Source: Alisma plantago-aquatica (lineage: Eukaryota > Streptophyta > Magnoliopsida > Alismatales > Alismataceae). From it: a stretch of DNA of 64,000 bases. This document shows, one piece after another, positions 33,652 through 44,996 of this stretch; the stretch's first letter is position 1; the number at the start of each line of letters is the position of its first letter. The notes below the pieces were generated by a model. It did no database searches. It saw nothing but the letters and a program-made list of their open reading frames with translations, and was not told the DNA's origin. The DNA lies in NCBI GenBank assembly GCA_963693085.1, contig OY856412.1:1125128744-1125192743 (forward strand), in the 5' to 3' direction. A program made the position numbers and the translations under genes.

Positions 33652-34030
33652 CCCATAAAATCTGTACGGTTCCAAGGAACACATCCAAGGCCAGGATTAG
33701 TATTACTTAGGGCTGATCCATGGCAACAGAAAGGGACCCTACTCGTTTACACATTATCAAGGCAGCATGACATCTCCTTTTATTAAAGCCCAAGAAACAA
33801 ATATTAAACTTAGGTCCATCAATTACCAATAATATACATTATTTGACACATATGAAACCTAACTAACTTCTTCTAGGAATATCCAATTGCCATCAAATTT
33901 TAACCATAGCTTTCTCACAACTCAAGCTACCTTGTAGATGAATTTGGTGTCAAAATTATATTGTTTGATCACTGAATAAAATATCTAAAAAAGACATGAA
34001 CATAGGTATCCAAAAGTCCACTCCATCACA
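33652..34030 (-). repeat. LARD-2 left LTR, second part
   Basis: Joins 29615 after removal of Copia-2 and one TSD copy. Ends ACTCCATCACA, the inverse of the LTR start TGTGATG, with the polypurine tract directly after. Confidence 0.7.
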
Positions 34031-34050
34031 TCCTACACACCTTAAAAGAT
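34031..34050 (-). other. LARD-2 polypurine tract region
   Basis: On the minus strand CTTTTAAGGTGTGTAGGA abuts the LTR start TGTGATGGAG, preceded by TTTGAGGACGAAATAT. The same arrangement (TTTTGGGGACAAAAC... AAGGGGG) precedes the LARD-1 LTR. Confidence 0.6.
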
Positions 34051-36198
34051 ATTTCGTCCTCAAACTTAAGCCATCCTCTTATTTCAAGGAACTTTATCCA
34101 TAAGTAGGACACCACTCTATGTACAACATATCTAAAAAAAGCTCCATAATCACATCCAAACTACTATTAGGAGGTTTTAAAACATCTAGGGTGAACCATT
34201 CCTTCATATAAGGTTGAAACAAGGTTTAGAAATGTTGGTTATGTCATGACATATCTCAAATGTTAGGGTTGCATCCTTATATTTACCCATGCATTAGGGT
34301 TCCCACATCATATTACCATATTCTAAGGGAGTTAACTAAATTTAACCCATTATATCAAGGTGTCATAGTCGTTATGTTGTACTAGCTGTCAAACTATATT
34401 TTTCATCTTTATTAAGATCTAAGATTAACACTTCATGCAACATGTTTCATTCATATGATCTTATTTCATTTCCCATAATAAATTGCAACATTTACTAGTG
34501 ATTTCATGACAATATTAGCAAACAATATCACATAATCATCATTATTCATGTGTAAGGTTAACCATTTATACTTTGATATCTATTAAACCATCTCTAGGTT
34601 TCCATCATATCATGTCCATATGTCAAATCTCAAGATTAGATCACATTCTTATCTATGTTATATCATGGCTGCACTAAACAAACTCATGTGAGCGGCTCGT
34701 TAAACATATATCAAAACTTCATCTAGTCCAACTGAGGTTCTCCTAGACCATATCATGAGGGTAGTACCATGCTCAGTATCTCTGAGCTAACTCAACTCTA
34801 TGAGTATCACATGCACAAGCTCTTTCTTCCCTCCTGGTCTAGGGTTCTCAGGTTTACCTCATTGGCATTGGTGATAGCCTTACAAGCTCTAGCCACATAA
34901 GCACAAACCAAAACATGACAGAGCATTCTCATCATAGATCTCTACCCATGGAACATGCTTACCCAAAAATCTCTTATATACATCCACTAGATTCCTACAA
35001 GGAACAATCAACTCGAGCTTGAGGCTTTGTAGAAACTAACACATAGTTACCTCCTCAAGGGTCTTGGGACTCTCACTCCCTCACCCAGATTTTAGGTTCT
35101 CATATTCATATTCACATACAACCAACCTCTCTTTGTCACTAGGGTTTGGTCCTCCCAAGGACATCTAGGGTTCAACAAGACTATAGGAATCATGCATAAA
35201 GTGACTTAACTCAATCACTCAGGAGTATTATAGTTTGGACATATCATATCACATAGTTCTCATCATTCTCATATCTTGAAGTTTAGTTTCTCTGACCTTC
35301 TCCCAATGGATCTCACCCTCTCTGGAGTTAACCTTAAAATTGGTCCTAACACTAGAGGTCCTCTTTTGTAAAAGAGCTTTAGGCTCTTGCCAATTTACAA
35401 CCTTATCTTAATTTAACATATCATGCCTTATCTCATGATAGCCCAAATACTTGCATCATCAACTTATTTCAAAACCTAAAAACTAAACCTTGATCCTTAA
35501 AGACAACATATATCATCATAAACTATCTTATATCATCTCTATACATCTTAGATTGTCATCTAATCTTATTCCATCTATTCCACCTATCACATAGTCCAAC
35601 AAGGCTTTAGACATCTAATATAGAACTACTCTCTTCTAGACTGATGTCATTCACTTTCACTTAGGTTACATGACCACCTCCTACTCATACATGTATGGGG
35701 ACACATTTTTGTAATACTTACATATATATAAAATATGATATAGTTTTTCTCCGATAAAACATGTGTCAGAGAAAACTACCAAGGCTTGATCCGATTGGAA
35801 TAAAAAACCAAATCCAAAAAATGAGTGTCCCACACATAGTAAAGAGTATAGTGTCATGAAAACTAGTGAAAAGGGTGAGAACATGGTGTAGAATAGTGTA
35901 GCTACTCTAGAAAATGAGCATCATATGTCTAGGGTTTCTCTTCCCTTGATGCATGTCATATACAAATAGTGAAACATCCCATACCACTACAATATAAGGA
36001 AAGAACGACATCTAAGGACCTACTATAAAACAAGCACCATCCTAGACCTAGTTCTCAGACATCTAGGTGCTAACCTAGAGGCTAGGTCAGATCTAGTCTC
36101 TAAAAGATGACTAATCTAACCCTAAAGATTATTAAGTTCAACGTTTTCTTTAGTTTGAGTTGTATAATGAGAAAATGTCAGGATTTGCCATTGTTCAT

Positions 36199-36210
36199 GC
36201 TCTGATACCA
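36199..36210 (-). other. LARD-2 primer binding site
   Basis: The minus strand reads TGGTATCAGAGC, a perfect initiator-Met site two bases from the LTR. Confidence 0.9.
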
Positions 36211-36212
36211 CC

Positions 36213-36852
36213 TGTGATGTCCCTAGATTTTCTAAAACTTAATATAATGTTTGATGTCCAAATTAAAACCTCACCTCAGTGAGCATCCCAATTTAAACAC
36301 CATACACTAGGCTAAGAATAAGAAAATCATAGGAAATCATAAGGAAAATAACAATAGCACATGCACATGAACAATAATAAAACCATAAACACATGTTCAC
36401 CATTCAACATTTAATTACAACATGAATTGCTACAACATTTGATATTGCACATTGAACAAAAAACTTATACATATACATGTACTACCACTAAACTACATGA
36501 TCTTAGAACAACATGTCCACCTGTACATCAGCTAGCCACACAACTCTCAACTATCTTGGTTCTTCAAGATCATATGTCCACAACCTAAAGAAAAGATTAC
36601 ATGTGGTACACGTCAACAGAATATTCAAGAATATTGTACTGAGTATGCCGACATATCTTTTTATATACATCTCATTAAGATAAAACTAATAATTGGTAGG
36701 TATAAATAAATATAAGAAAAAGCATATACTTGCACAAAGATATTCATTAACAAAGAGAACACATATTTTAAGAACATTTCCATCATATATATCGTACATC
36801 TGTCACCAAATGGATAGATTCTTTTAGGCCTTATGATCTCCTACCTAAGAAT
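36213..36852 (-). repeat. LARD-2 right LTR, truncated to 640 bp
   Basis: Matches 26954 to about 27600 with scattered differences, then breaks off within CTACCTAAGAATTA (left copy CTACCAAAGAGTTA). Chromo-1 LTR sequence starts at the break. Confidence 0.85.
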
Positions 36853-38098
36853 TATGTAGAGCCATGTGTCGTAGAGCCATCTTCAGTGTCATAACTTACT
36901 GGATGGTGAAACGAGTATTCCTAAGGGAAACTCAGAGCGCATACTGTTGAGTATGTGGGGGTGGCAAGTTGAGGATATATCCTTGTCATCCACAATTGTA
37001 GGTTATGGAAGATGGCTATAGTCATGCCTCTGACATTTGATGTGAATGAGGACAGCCGTGGTTTTACCTCATATTAGAGGGTTTTGTATACCCTATTTTC
37101 TAGTGTCGTAACTTATACCAAGTATAGACTAGTTGTTATCAGTTGACTATATGTCATTATTGGCAGTTTGACTGGTATGCCACTGCAGTTTACTTGTACT
37201 GATTGAGGGGAAGAGTTCTTAGGATATTGACACTCTTAGATCTTATACAGAACTAAATAATACTTCATAGTGGTCAATTAGACTTTGAGTGGTACAACTC
37301 AAACTCCCTAGGGCATAATAATAAAAGAAGTGATACCAGTCATGTAGTATAATTGCTAGGGTTTAATACGTATCAAATTGGTTGATTAACCCTTGTCTTG
37401 TCTTTACACTACATAGTTCTTACACGATGTAGACTTATGAAAACTATACAATTCTACTTGATGTTACAACTTATTTGCTTAACTGCTTAGTATGCTTAAA
37501 CTGTTCAATCTATTCATATTGTTTATTCAATACCCTAACTGCTCAATGTATTTACTATTAATTAATATGTTATAATCAATATATGTTGGAGAGAGTTATA
37601 TCTCTCGCTGGGACTGGGTCTCACCCGTGGGTCACCACATTTTTTTTAGGTGGTCGCGGGCAACAAGGTCGAGGTCGTGCTGTGGAAGAAAACCAACCTG
37701 GTGATCAATAGATTCAGAAGGTTGGTTAGTTGTAGATGTTAGTAGTAGAGTCCTAGTATCATACCTATACTCTAAGGTCCGGGTATGGGATGTGTTTTCT
37801 AGATGATATACTTGTATAGACATGAGATTTTGGTAGTATGCCAATGTTTGTAAATATATGGCATGTACATGTGAAATATCTTTTGTATGCAGGATGTGAC
37901 TGAGGTCTTTGGACCCATAAGTAAATACTTGTTACAGCATATGAGAATGGAATGATGGACCCTTTGTAAGTGTTCTAGAGTTTATTTACATTGTTGGAAT
38001 CAATTTTAATTATTCCACATTCTTGACTATGTGATTAATTAGTGGTTGATCATGTTTTGTGTTTTGAGTGATCTCGTTTAGCGTGATGAGGTGTCACA
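36852..38098 (+). repeat. Chromo-1 left LTR, 3' third only
   Basis: Corresponds to about 54624-55866 of the right LTR with few differences and ends GAGGTGTCACA like it. The first ~2.45 kb are missing; the left edge is the chimeric joint with LARD-2. Confidence 0.88.
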
Positions 38099-38105
38099 AT
38101 TAAGT

Positions 38106-38117
38106 TGGTATCAGAGC
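38106..38117 (+). other. Chromo-1 primer binding site
   Basis: TGGTATCAGAGC, perfect initiator-Met site, seven bases after the LTR end. Confidence 0.9.
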
Positions 38118-38212
38118 TCTAGGTTTACTGAGTCTATAGGGGCATAGGACTTAGGTTTGAGTCTATTCTTATGTATCCAAGATATTTGGTCATAGTTTAT
38201 GCTTATACAGAT

Positions 38213-39433
38213 ATGTCTGGAGGACATGAAGAACATGTTGAGTGTAGCTATGTTGTACTAGGAGGAGGTGCAGGGAGGCAGGCACGTGATGAGAGAGTGC
38301 TAGAAGAAGGGCCAGAGCAGCCCACAATGCCTCATCTAGACCCGACAATGATGGCCAATCCTGAGTTTCAGTCTATGTTTAGACAGATGATGGCCACAAT
38401 TACACATATTGCTGATAGATCGCCAATACCTCAAGCTAGAGCAGCCGCCTCTAATGTGGAGTCCCAAGGTGTCGGGAGGACATTTGAATGTCTTAGATGC
38501 GTTGGGGCGATTGAATATGCAGGTACTTCTGATCCAGTAGACGCTAACATGTGGTTGACTGAGCTGGAAAAGGCATTCAAAATCCTAAACATCGCTAAAG
38601 AAGACAAAGTTAAGCATGCAATATACTTGTTGAAGGGTAGTGTTGGCCACTGGTGGGCCATAGAAGAGGAGAAAATGCCAGGAGTTGTGATAGGATGGGA
38701 GGAGTTTCGAAGGGAATTTGATAGCCAATATTTTCCAAAGACCTACCTAGATGAGAAAATCTCTCAGTTCGAGAAGATTTGTCAGGGAACTATGACTATC
38801 AATGAGTATGAATCAAAGTTTATGGAACTTTTGAGGTTCTGCCCACACATGGCAGCAACGAACAAGGAAAGGATTCAGAGATTTGAGAAGGGTATGAGTA
38901 CAAAGTTGACTACTACAACATCAGCCTAGGAGAACAGGGAAAGGTTTTCCACCTTTGTGGAATCTGTCAGGAGGATTGAGAGGTCTGCCATAGAGAAGTG
39001 TGAAGCTAATGCTAAGAAGCGACCTATGTGGTTTCAAGGGAAATTATTTGGATGCTTTAAGAAGCCAATGTTTTTCCAACCGCCGTCGCAACCAAGGTCA
39101 ACCTTCAGTGAACCAAGATCACATGCACCATCACAGTGGACCCCGCGTCGGGGTAGAGGTCACAGTTTTCCACCAACAGGAGCCCGTAGTACCTCATCGG
39201 TTTCAGTGATAGGGTCATTTAGGCCATATCAGGACACCAGAACATGTTACAAGTGTGGGCAAGTGGGGTGTACAAGACCATATTGCCCTATGAAAGATGA
39301 GGAGGTGACTCAACATACAAGGCAAAGTCAACAAGGTCCACAACAAAAACAATTTAGTAGTGGTAGTGGAAGAGGACGTGGTCAGGCATCCCAGGTAGGA
39401 TCTTCTGGACAAGCAAGCAGAGGATGTGGATGA
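38213..39433 (+). pseudogene. Chromo-1 gag, broken
   Basis: Start taken at MSGGHEEHVECSYV (38213); an in-frame ATG at 38171 is alternative. The retrotransposon gag core is clear: VDANMWLTELEKAFKILNI, DKVKHAIYLLKGSVGHWW, WEEFRREFDSQYFP, FMELLRFCPHMA. A TAG at 38927 interrupts just after it, and the frame goes on as ENRERFSTFVESVRRIERS and a Pro/Ser/Arg-rich stretch. The zinc knuckle reads CYKCGQVGCTRPYC, with Cys where the metal-binding His of C-x2-C-x4-H-x4-C belongs, so RNA binding was probably lost. A TGA at 39431 follows a Gly/Gln-rich tail. Confidence 0.9.
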
Positions 39434-39490
39434 CAGTAGGTGACAAAAAGGTTCTATGCCATGACCCATCCAGAAGCAATGGTCAATCCA

Positions 39491-39960
39491 TGAGTCGTGA
39501 CATGTCAGATGGAGTTATTTCATTTTGATATGTCTGCTTCTTGTTTTGTATCTGTGTTAGTAGACCCGGGTACGACACACTCTTTTATCACCAGAGAGGT
39601 GATAGATAGTTGTTATCTACCTATTAGTCTTAGATATGATAGCCTACGGCTAGAGACTCCTTTGGTTGATTCCACTGAGTTGCGAGAAGTGTGCCCTTCT
39701 TGTGTTCTTTCTTTTTCTAGACACAACATTCAAATGGATCTTTTGACACTTGACATGCATGGTTTTGATGTAATCCTAGGAATGGATACCTTGGAAAAGT
39801 ACAAGGTAGCCATGGAATGTAGTACTAAGGTGACGACGTTCCATGACAGAGATATATAGTGGGTTCTCCATGGTGATAGGAATATTCTTCCTACATGTTT
39901 GATGTTAACTATGACAGCTGAGCAGTTGATGAGGCAAGGATGTTAGGCTTTCTTATCTCA
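39491..39960 (+). pseudogene. Chromo-1 protease, broken downstream
   Basis: A frame from 39497 reads SVLVDPGTTHSFITREVI, the DPG-T-HSF active site typical of this group, then LLTLDMHGFDVILGMDTLEKY. It runs to a TAG at 39857. After it come CLMLTMTAEQLMRQGC, another stop, and VVDTKAGGSSIQEVPVV, the stretch before RT. Confidence 0.85.
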
Positions 39961-40004
39961 TGTTGTGGATACCAAGGCGGGAGGTTCTAGTATCCAGGAG
40001 GTAC

Positions 40005-40390
40005 CAGTTGTGTGAGAATTCAAGGATGTCTTTCCTAAGGAATTTCCTAGCATTCCCCCACCTAGAGAGATTGAGTTTGAGATTAATCTTGCTCCTGGAA
40101 CACAACCCATATCACAATCAACATATATAATGGCACCAACAGAGATGCAGGAGTTAAAGAAATAGTTACAAGAACTATTAGAGAAGGGTTTTATCAGGCC
40201 GAGCACTTCCCCTTGGGGTGCTCCTGTGTTGTTTGTTACAAAGAAGGATGGTTCAATGAGGTTGTGTGTAGACTATAGATAGTTGAACAAGGTGACAATA
40301 AAGAATAAGTATCCTTTGCCAAGGATGGATGACCTTTTTGATCAGTTGAGAGGTGCCACTGTGTTTTCAAAGATAGAACTGAGGTCAGGT
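40005..40390 (+). pseudogene. Chromo-1 reverse transcriptase, N-terminal part before Copia-3a
   Basis: EFKDVFPKEFPSIPPPREIE, then PISQSTYIMAPTEMQELKK, a TAG near 40162, [27 protein letters not shown] with a TAG near 40279, and [20 protein letters not shown]. The frame reaches ELRSG, where Copia-3a is inserted at 40390/40391. It continues in register at 49613. Confidence 0.92.
40386..40390. repeat. Target-site duplication of Copia-3a, left copy (caggt)
   Basis: caggt here and at 49608-49612. Dropping Copia-3a and one copy restores an uninterrupted RT frame (ELRSG then [10 protein letters not shown]). Confidence 0.95.
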
Positions 40391-40921
40391 TGTTGGGTTT
40401 TTAGGGGAGGCAGAGAAGGCAGCAGAAACAAAGATTTTCTCCCCCAAACCTAGAACAAGGAAACGCGTCAACATATATACAATAGGAACGGATGGTTTGT
40501 GGAATCATACCTTGTCCCGAGGCTTGCTCGGTGACAATACCTCACACCTTGTGCGGTCTTCACCTCCTATCTTGGACAGTGTCTGTACAGCTCCTGGTCG
40601 CACCGGGACTGACAGGATTGAAGGCTGTCCTCCTAGCGGCAGAAACCTCCCGCCTATGAAGTAGTCCACACAGACCACTTGGAACTCCAATATCCTTGTC
40701 CCACAAGGAATTGGAAAGAGCCGCACCCTCCTTTTGACGTACTAGTCGCCAACACACTCTCCTGCCTCCTGTTGCAACTGCAGTTGTCTTTCCCCTGCTG
40801 CACCTCCCTTTGCGGGTAGCACTTGCTCGGGCTCTCTCTCGGTTACCAAAACCAGAGAGAACGACAACTTTGCAGAGCAACTGGTTGCACTGAGTTGTAC
40901 TTCGAGAAGCCCCCAATACCC

Positions 40922-40931
40922 CTATATATAG
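40922..40931 (-). promoter_or_regulatory. TATA box of Copia-3a left LTR
   Basis: CTATATATAG on the minus strand, about 530 bp from the LTR end. Conserved at 47804-47815 (right LTR) and 58892-58901 (Copia-3b). Confidence 0.65.
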
Positions 40932-41031
40932 GAGGGTCATGGGACAGGGTTCTCCATCCCGGGCAATGCAGGACTAAAGGCAAGAGTAGAAGGGTTCGAG
41001 ATTTTCCACAAAAACAACCAACTCGCAACCT

Positions 41032-41148
41032 GAACAGATCGTTTCACAACTGAAATGGTCAGTTGGGGACCTGAACCAGTCGGTTGACACTCAACCGATC
41101 AGTTGGGATCCATGAAACGGTCGGTTCACTTTTTGAACCGATCGGTTC
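41032..41148 (-). promoter_or_regulatory. Phased palindromic array, block 1 (six units), in Copia-3a left LTR
   Basis: Six 14-bp copies of a GAACCGATCGGTTC-like motif start at 41032, 41052, 41073, 41092, 41114 and 41135: spacing 20, 21, 19, 22, 21. The last is a perfect palindrome. The block lies about 100-220 bp upstream of the TATA box in element orientation. Matching blocks sit in the other two LTR copies. A regulatory role is inference from phasing, palindromy and position. Confidence 0.7.
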
Positions 41149-41297
41149 GTGGTCCTGCTCAGTTCCCGATCGAATTTCCCTCTTTTGTTTCTAATTGCTA
41201 TCAAATACCAATCCTTTTCCTAATCAAATTGGGCAAGTGAAATGAAAGGAAAATTCTCACCAATTTGAATTTCCCAACTTGCTCGGTTGCAACAGTT

Positions 41298-41420
41298 GAA
41301 CCGATTGTTTCAACACTTGAAGCAATCGTTCACCTTGTCCATGAGTCGATCGAATCAACACTTGAGTCGATCAGTTCACCAAGCTCATCCGATCGGTTCA
41401 TCACATGAGCCGATCGGTTG
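41298..41420 (-). promoter_or_regulatory. Phased palindromic array, block 2 (six units), in Copia-3a left LTR
   Basis: Units start at 41298, 41319, 41343, 41364, 41386 and 41407: spacing 21, 24, 21, 22, 21. This block favours GAGCCGATCGGTT over GAACCGATCGGTT. The gap of about 150 bp to block 1 contains diverged remnants such as CCCGATCGAA near 41168 and GCTCGGTTGC near 41281. Confidence 0.7.
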
Positions 41421-42610
41421 GGAGTGCAGATTGTGCAGAATCAGTCAATTGCGATTTCAATCAATCCGATACTCCAATCAATGTGTCCAACACCTTGAAC
41501 ATTATGACATTGAGCTATCAATTGATTGAGTGTTTAATTGAACTACTAAATTCCTTTAGTAATCAATCTAAACATTGTTTGTGGACAAAACTCCTCTTCC
41601 AGGTTAAATCCTATGTGTGTGACCCTACAGGTCCATTTCACATTGGTAGTGAAAGTCCATAACACTTATGACTTCACAAGCAAAGAGCGGTGCCTAGTCA
41701 CACATCAGTGCTACCCAAGTGAAAGTAGAAAGTTGGAGAACAACTTTCAATCCTACAATCTGTGAATGGTGTTACAGGGAATGTATAATTCCTTTATCAC
41801 TGATATCCCGAATGAACTCGAGGCATGGAATAGTCATCCTGTCAACGTTCATTCACTTTCTTGATCTTAGACTAGATTGGAAGAGATATGTTATGACATC
41901 AGTATCACATACTGACTCACACATGCGTGCACACCTTTCTCAATCCTACTCATCAAGTGGCCATGGATATCAAACTCCCTCAGGAGGGACAAATCCCATA
42001 TCTATCACTCACCCCTCAAAATCCCCATGTGTCAAAGCCACCCAATCATCACCTTTATAACAACCCATGTTTTAGGACTGTGTTTGATGATGTCAAAGTG
42101 TGCCCAACGACATGTGTTGAGTGTAGTGATTTCAGGTCTAAGAATTACACTCACCACCATCACTATGAGTAATGACTGTGACTACCATGTCATGGTTCCA
42201 TGTGTCAAACTAACGGTGGGTCTGTTCGGTATACTTGTTCTCTAACAAGTACCTATGTGTTTGGTTTGATATCTCTATAACATGACTAATGAGATTTTGT
42301 CATCAACCAACACCACAATCTAGTCTTGTGTGTCATTGTTGTCTATCTACCTTCCACAATGACATTCGACTAGGGACACAACAAGAATGTACAAACTCTT
42401 AGCATCTATATGATCTCATCGTTCAGGTCCTCAACTTGAAGGCATACGTCATTGAGTATTGTCATTCTCTAGACATTCAATCTATTCTATCACTATTTCA
42501 TATGACTGAACCAGAAAGAATTTGAAGCTTTCCTTTGATGTTTATCAAATCAATCTTAATGTATCCCACCAATCATCCCATTATTGGCTCTCAGGGCATA
42601 CATACCAATA

Positions 42611-42625
42611 GACTCCCACTTGCAC
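42611..42625 (-). other. Copia-3a polypurine tract
   Basis: The minus strand reads GTGCAAGTGGGAGTC directly before the LTR. The same string lies at 60581-60595 in Copia-3b. Confidence 0.85.
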
Positions 42626-44996
42626 TACGAGCCAATCACCCTTGAATCATATTCATAGTGATCTTCAAACATGTCCCACATGTTACTGTGCTCTTAGTGC
42701 AGACATAGTGAGTTATGGAAACACCTTGCCAAAGTCAGTACAAATTGCATGTCTCTCATCTCTTCGCTGTACGTCATACGTATGAGATGGAGTTGCCGTA
42801 ATATGTGATCTAGTATTCCTTTGCTAACCTTTAGCCACATTGCATGATCAAGGATTCCATACTTGTCATCAATGACCGGAATATCTATAAGTTCATCTCA
42901 TGAACTTCTAGATCCATATAGTATCCACTGATGTTCTCTAACACATAGATACTCGACATTTCCTTTTAAATGGTTTTATTGGAATACTTCCAATTATCAA
43001 CAAACTTTCAGTTTTATATATCCTATATATATTTTGCGATTAATTTTCTGTCCTTTTCGGAAGTTCGCATCAATGTAACTCTTTACATTGAACTCTTCCT
43101 TATCTCCAAAGAACTAGTACTTATCAAGTACTTATCAGGTTCTTATGGTTTCCAGTAACCCTTACTGGAAGTAGCTAGACATCCACTCATCATGTCCCAT
43201 ATACGAGTTATCAGGATGAGCACATCATATTGTCATGTCCTACATACAAGATGATGAATGCATTTTATTCTTGCCATGCAAGATAATGGGATGATTACAT
43301 ACATGATAGATCCATATCTATTCTTAGTGTTCTCATTCTTCATAAGAATTGGACACTTGGCCTTGGGATACTAACTCCATGTAACATGGACAAGTTTTCT
43401 CCCACTTAATCTGTGCATACTGAACCTTTCAGTACAGATTTCCAATGTATGCTTTCTCTTTTCAGGTCAAGAGGTTTTCAAGAACTATCTTTATAGATCT
43501 CTTTTCCTATCACATAGGAAATATCTCTATCTTCCTTAAAGATAATTTCCACTTTGGATTTCCATTCTAGAACATTTCCATTTCACATCAACATGTGGAA
43601 TGTGAATACGCTCCCACTAAATCACAGATCCCTTCTTTATCTTTGTCATATCAGTCAAACCCTTTGACTATATCATCAAAGTAAAGATCCAATTTTGAGT
43701 TGCTTGTACTCAATCAATCACATTGATTAGTCCATTGTAACTTATTGACTTCATTTGCATTAGTGGATTCATAAACCTTATAGGTTGTGTCACATACACA
43801 TCCTTGTTTTATTCCTCATAGGAATGTGGTTTTAGTATCCATATGTCAAATGTATTTAGTCATTAAGTTGCAATCAACAAGCATCATCCTTCTCAAAATG
43901 TTATCCATGTGTCTTAACACTTAAGACTCATTTGCACTTATGGATTTCATCCAATGAGTGCTACCATCAAGGTCATGCCTTATGGTTCACATGGATGTCA
44001 TTTAGGATGTAATGGTCATTAACCATAACTCAAAATTCAGTTCCTCATATTCATCTAGATAGTTGACTCATCACATGAACAACTCATCACATAGATAATT
44101 GAGGTGCATCTGTCAAGGATATAAGAACTCACAACTCCTTGTGATTCTCAATGTCCTTTATTAGTGTGGGGTATTCTTTTATTAAGAAGAATTCAGTTAT
44201 TCGATAATCATTCTCTAACTCCTTAGAGTATGATTCCTTCTTGATTTGGACATCACCATGCCTTAATCATGAGTTCTCTACGATACACTATCATAATCAC
44301 TCATATGGATCTCAAACATTTGGTCCAAGTATTTCATTCATTGATCTCATCAAGAATTAACACTTTACCAAATTTCCACTTCATCTATGATAATCTTGAA
44401 CACTTCAAGATGTTCATATTGGTATTTCTCTAAACACCACTTGAAGTATTAGCATTTGTTCCAATAGGTATGTAAATACATCACATGTATCATACCTAAT
44501 AGGATAATCATTCTCCCACTACCATTAGTGAATATTGATTAATCATGTCCAAGATATTCATGTCTCTTAACGGTTTTCTAACCAAAAGAGTCTAGATTTA
44601 TCCATCACATGGACACTAGAAATGAATTTCTCATGATTGATGCTAATTTTATTATTTGAGTTATCTATAACTTTTAGGTATCATTTTATCTTATGCATAT
44701 CAAATACCACAAGATAAGCAAGGCATTGCCACAAAGATCACATCTTTAAAAGATTGAAACATCAACTTTATTGATTGCCATCATTGTCATACAATATGCA
44801 AAAATAAAGTGTTTCTATCTATTGGAAAATATGAAATGGTAGTTCATAATTGTGTTACATGCCTTTTAGGCTGAAAATAAACTAAAGTACTCCTATCTAT
44901 GGCGGCAACACTTTCCCCATTTATTGAGTGTTTTACACTTTACATTTTGGTATCATATACCTCAAAAAGTGTTACAAGTTTACTTTCATGACACCT
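42626..44996 (-). pseudogene. Copia-3a pol remnant, heavily decayed and shortened
   Basis: Read on minus, fragments match Copia-1 pol in order: a K-x3-E-LEVFK-IIDEVE-like piece (integrase entry, about 44390), SYVIGKEIYKDSS (RT C-terminus, about 43530), GSIMYV then a TRPD-equivalent (about 43320 and 43220), and the end of RNase H just before the polypurine tract. Stops and shifts occur every few dozen codons. The same deletions appear in Copia-3b (60596-62992), so this state predates both insertions. Confidence 0.7.

Larger units (their letters stand above)
34031..36212 (-). other. LARD-2 internal region, non-coding
   Basis: 2.2 kb, AT-rich, no gag or pol motif recognised on either strand; the frame at 35681-35884 is not convincing. 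Primer site at the right edge. Confidence 0.65.
26954..36852 (-). mobile_element. LARD-2: non-coding gypsy-type LTR element, right end deleted, split by Copia-2
   Basis: A left LTR of about 3.04 kb (26954-29615 plus 33652-34030) and a 640-bp remnant of the right LTR (36213-36852) flank a 2.2-kb non-coding centre. The first 640 bp of both LTRs match closely. A polypurine tract at 34031 and primer site at 36199-36210 give minus orientation. The right LTR is cut at about 36852, where Chromo-1 LTR sequence begins without resumption of LARD-2 further on, so about 2.4 kb of it is missing. No gag or pol recognised. Confidence 0.8.
40391..42610 (-). repeat. Copia-3a left LTR (3' LTR), 2220 bp
   Basis: + strand TGTTGGGTTTTTAGG to CATACCAATA. 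In element orientation it should start TGTTGGTATG, but the second base pair has mutated (CAATA for CAACA). It carries the 21-bp phased array at 41032-41420 and a TATA box at 40922-40931 (minus). Confidence 0.93.

Noticed and set aside
36852..38098. A complete 1.25-kb LTR for Chromo-1
   Set aside because: The right copy is preceded at 54624 by no tract, whereas a proper tract and TGTAAGGCCCC start lie at 52151-52165. The left copy is therefore truncated.
41032..41420. CRISPR-like repeat array
   Set aside because: Units are 14-bp palindromes with 7-bp spacers in a plant LTR, with no unique spacers or cas genes and copied in every LTR.
41032..41422. Protein-coding heptad repeat (NRSV-type residues) in the array
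   Set aside because: The 21-bp period automatically gives a seven-residue repeat in any open frame. Frames are interrupted and differ among the three copies.
42626..44996. Replacement of pol by unrelated filler in Copia-3 (pure gag-only element)
   Set aside because: Reverse-strand reading shows pol scraps in order (SYVIGKEIYKD, GSIMYV and others), so it is a decayed, shortened pol and not foreign DNA.
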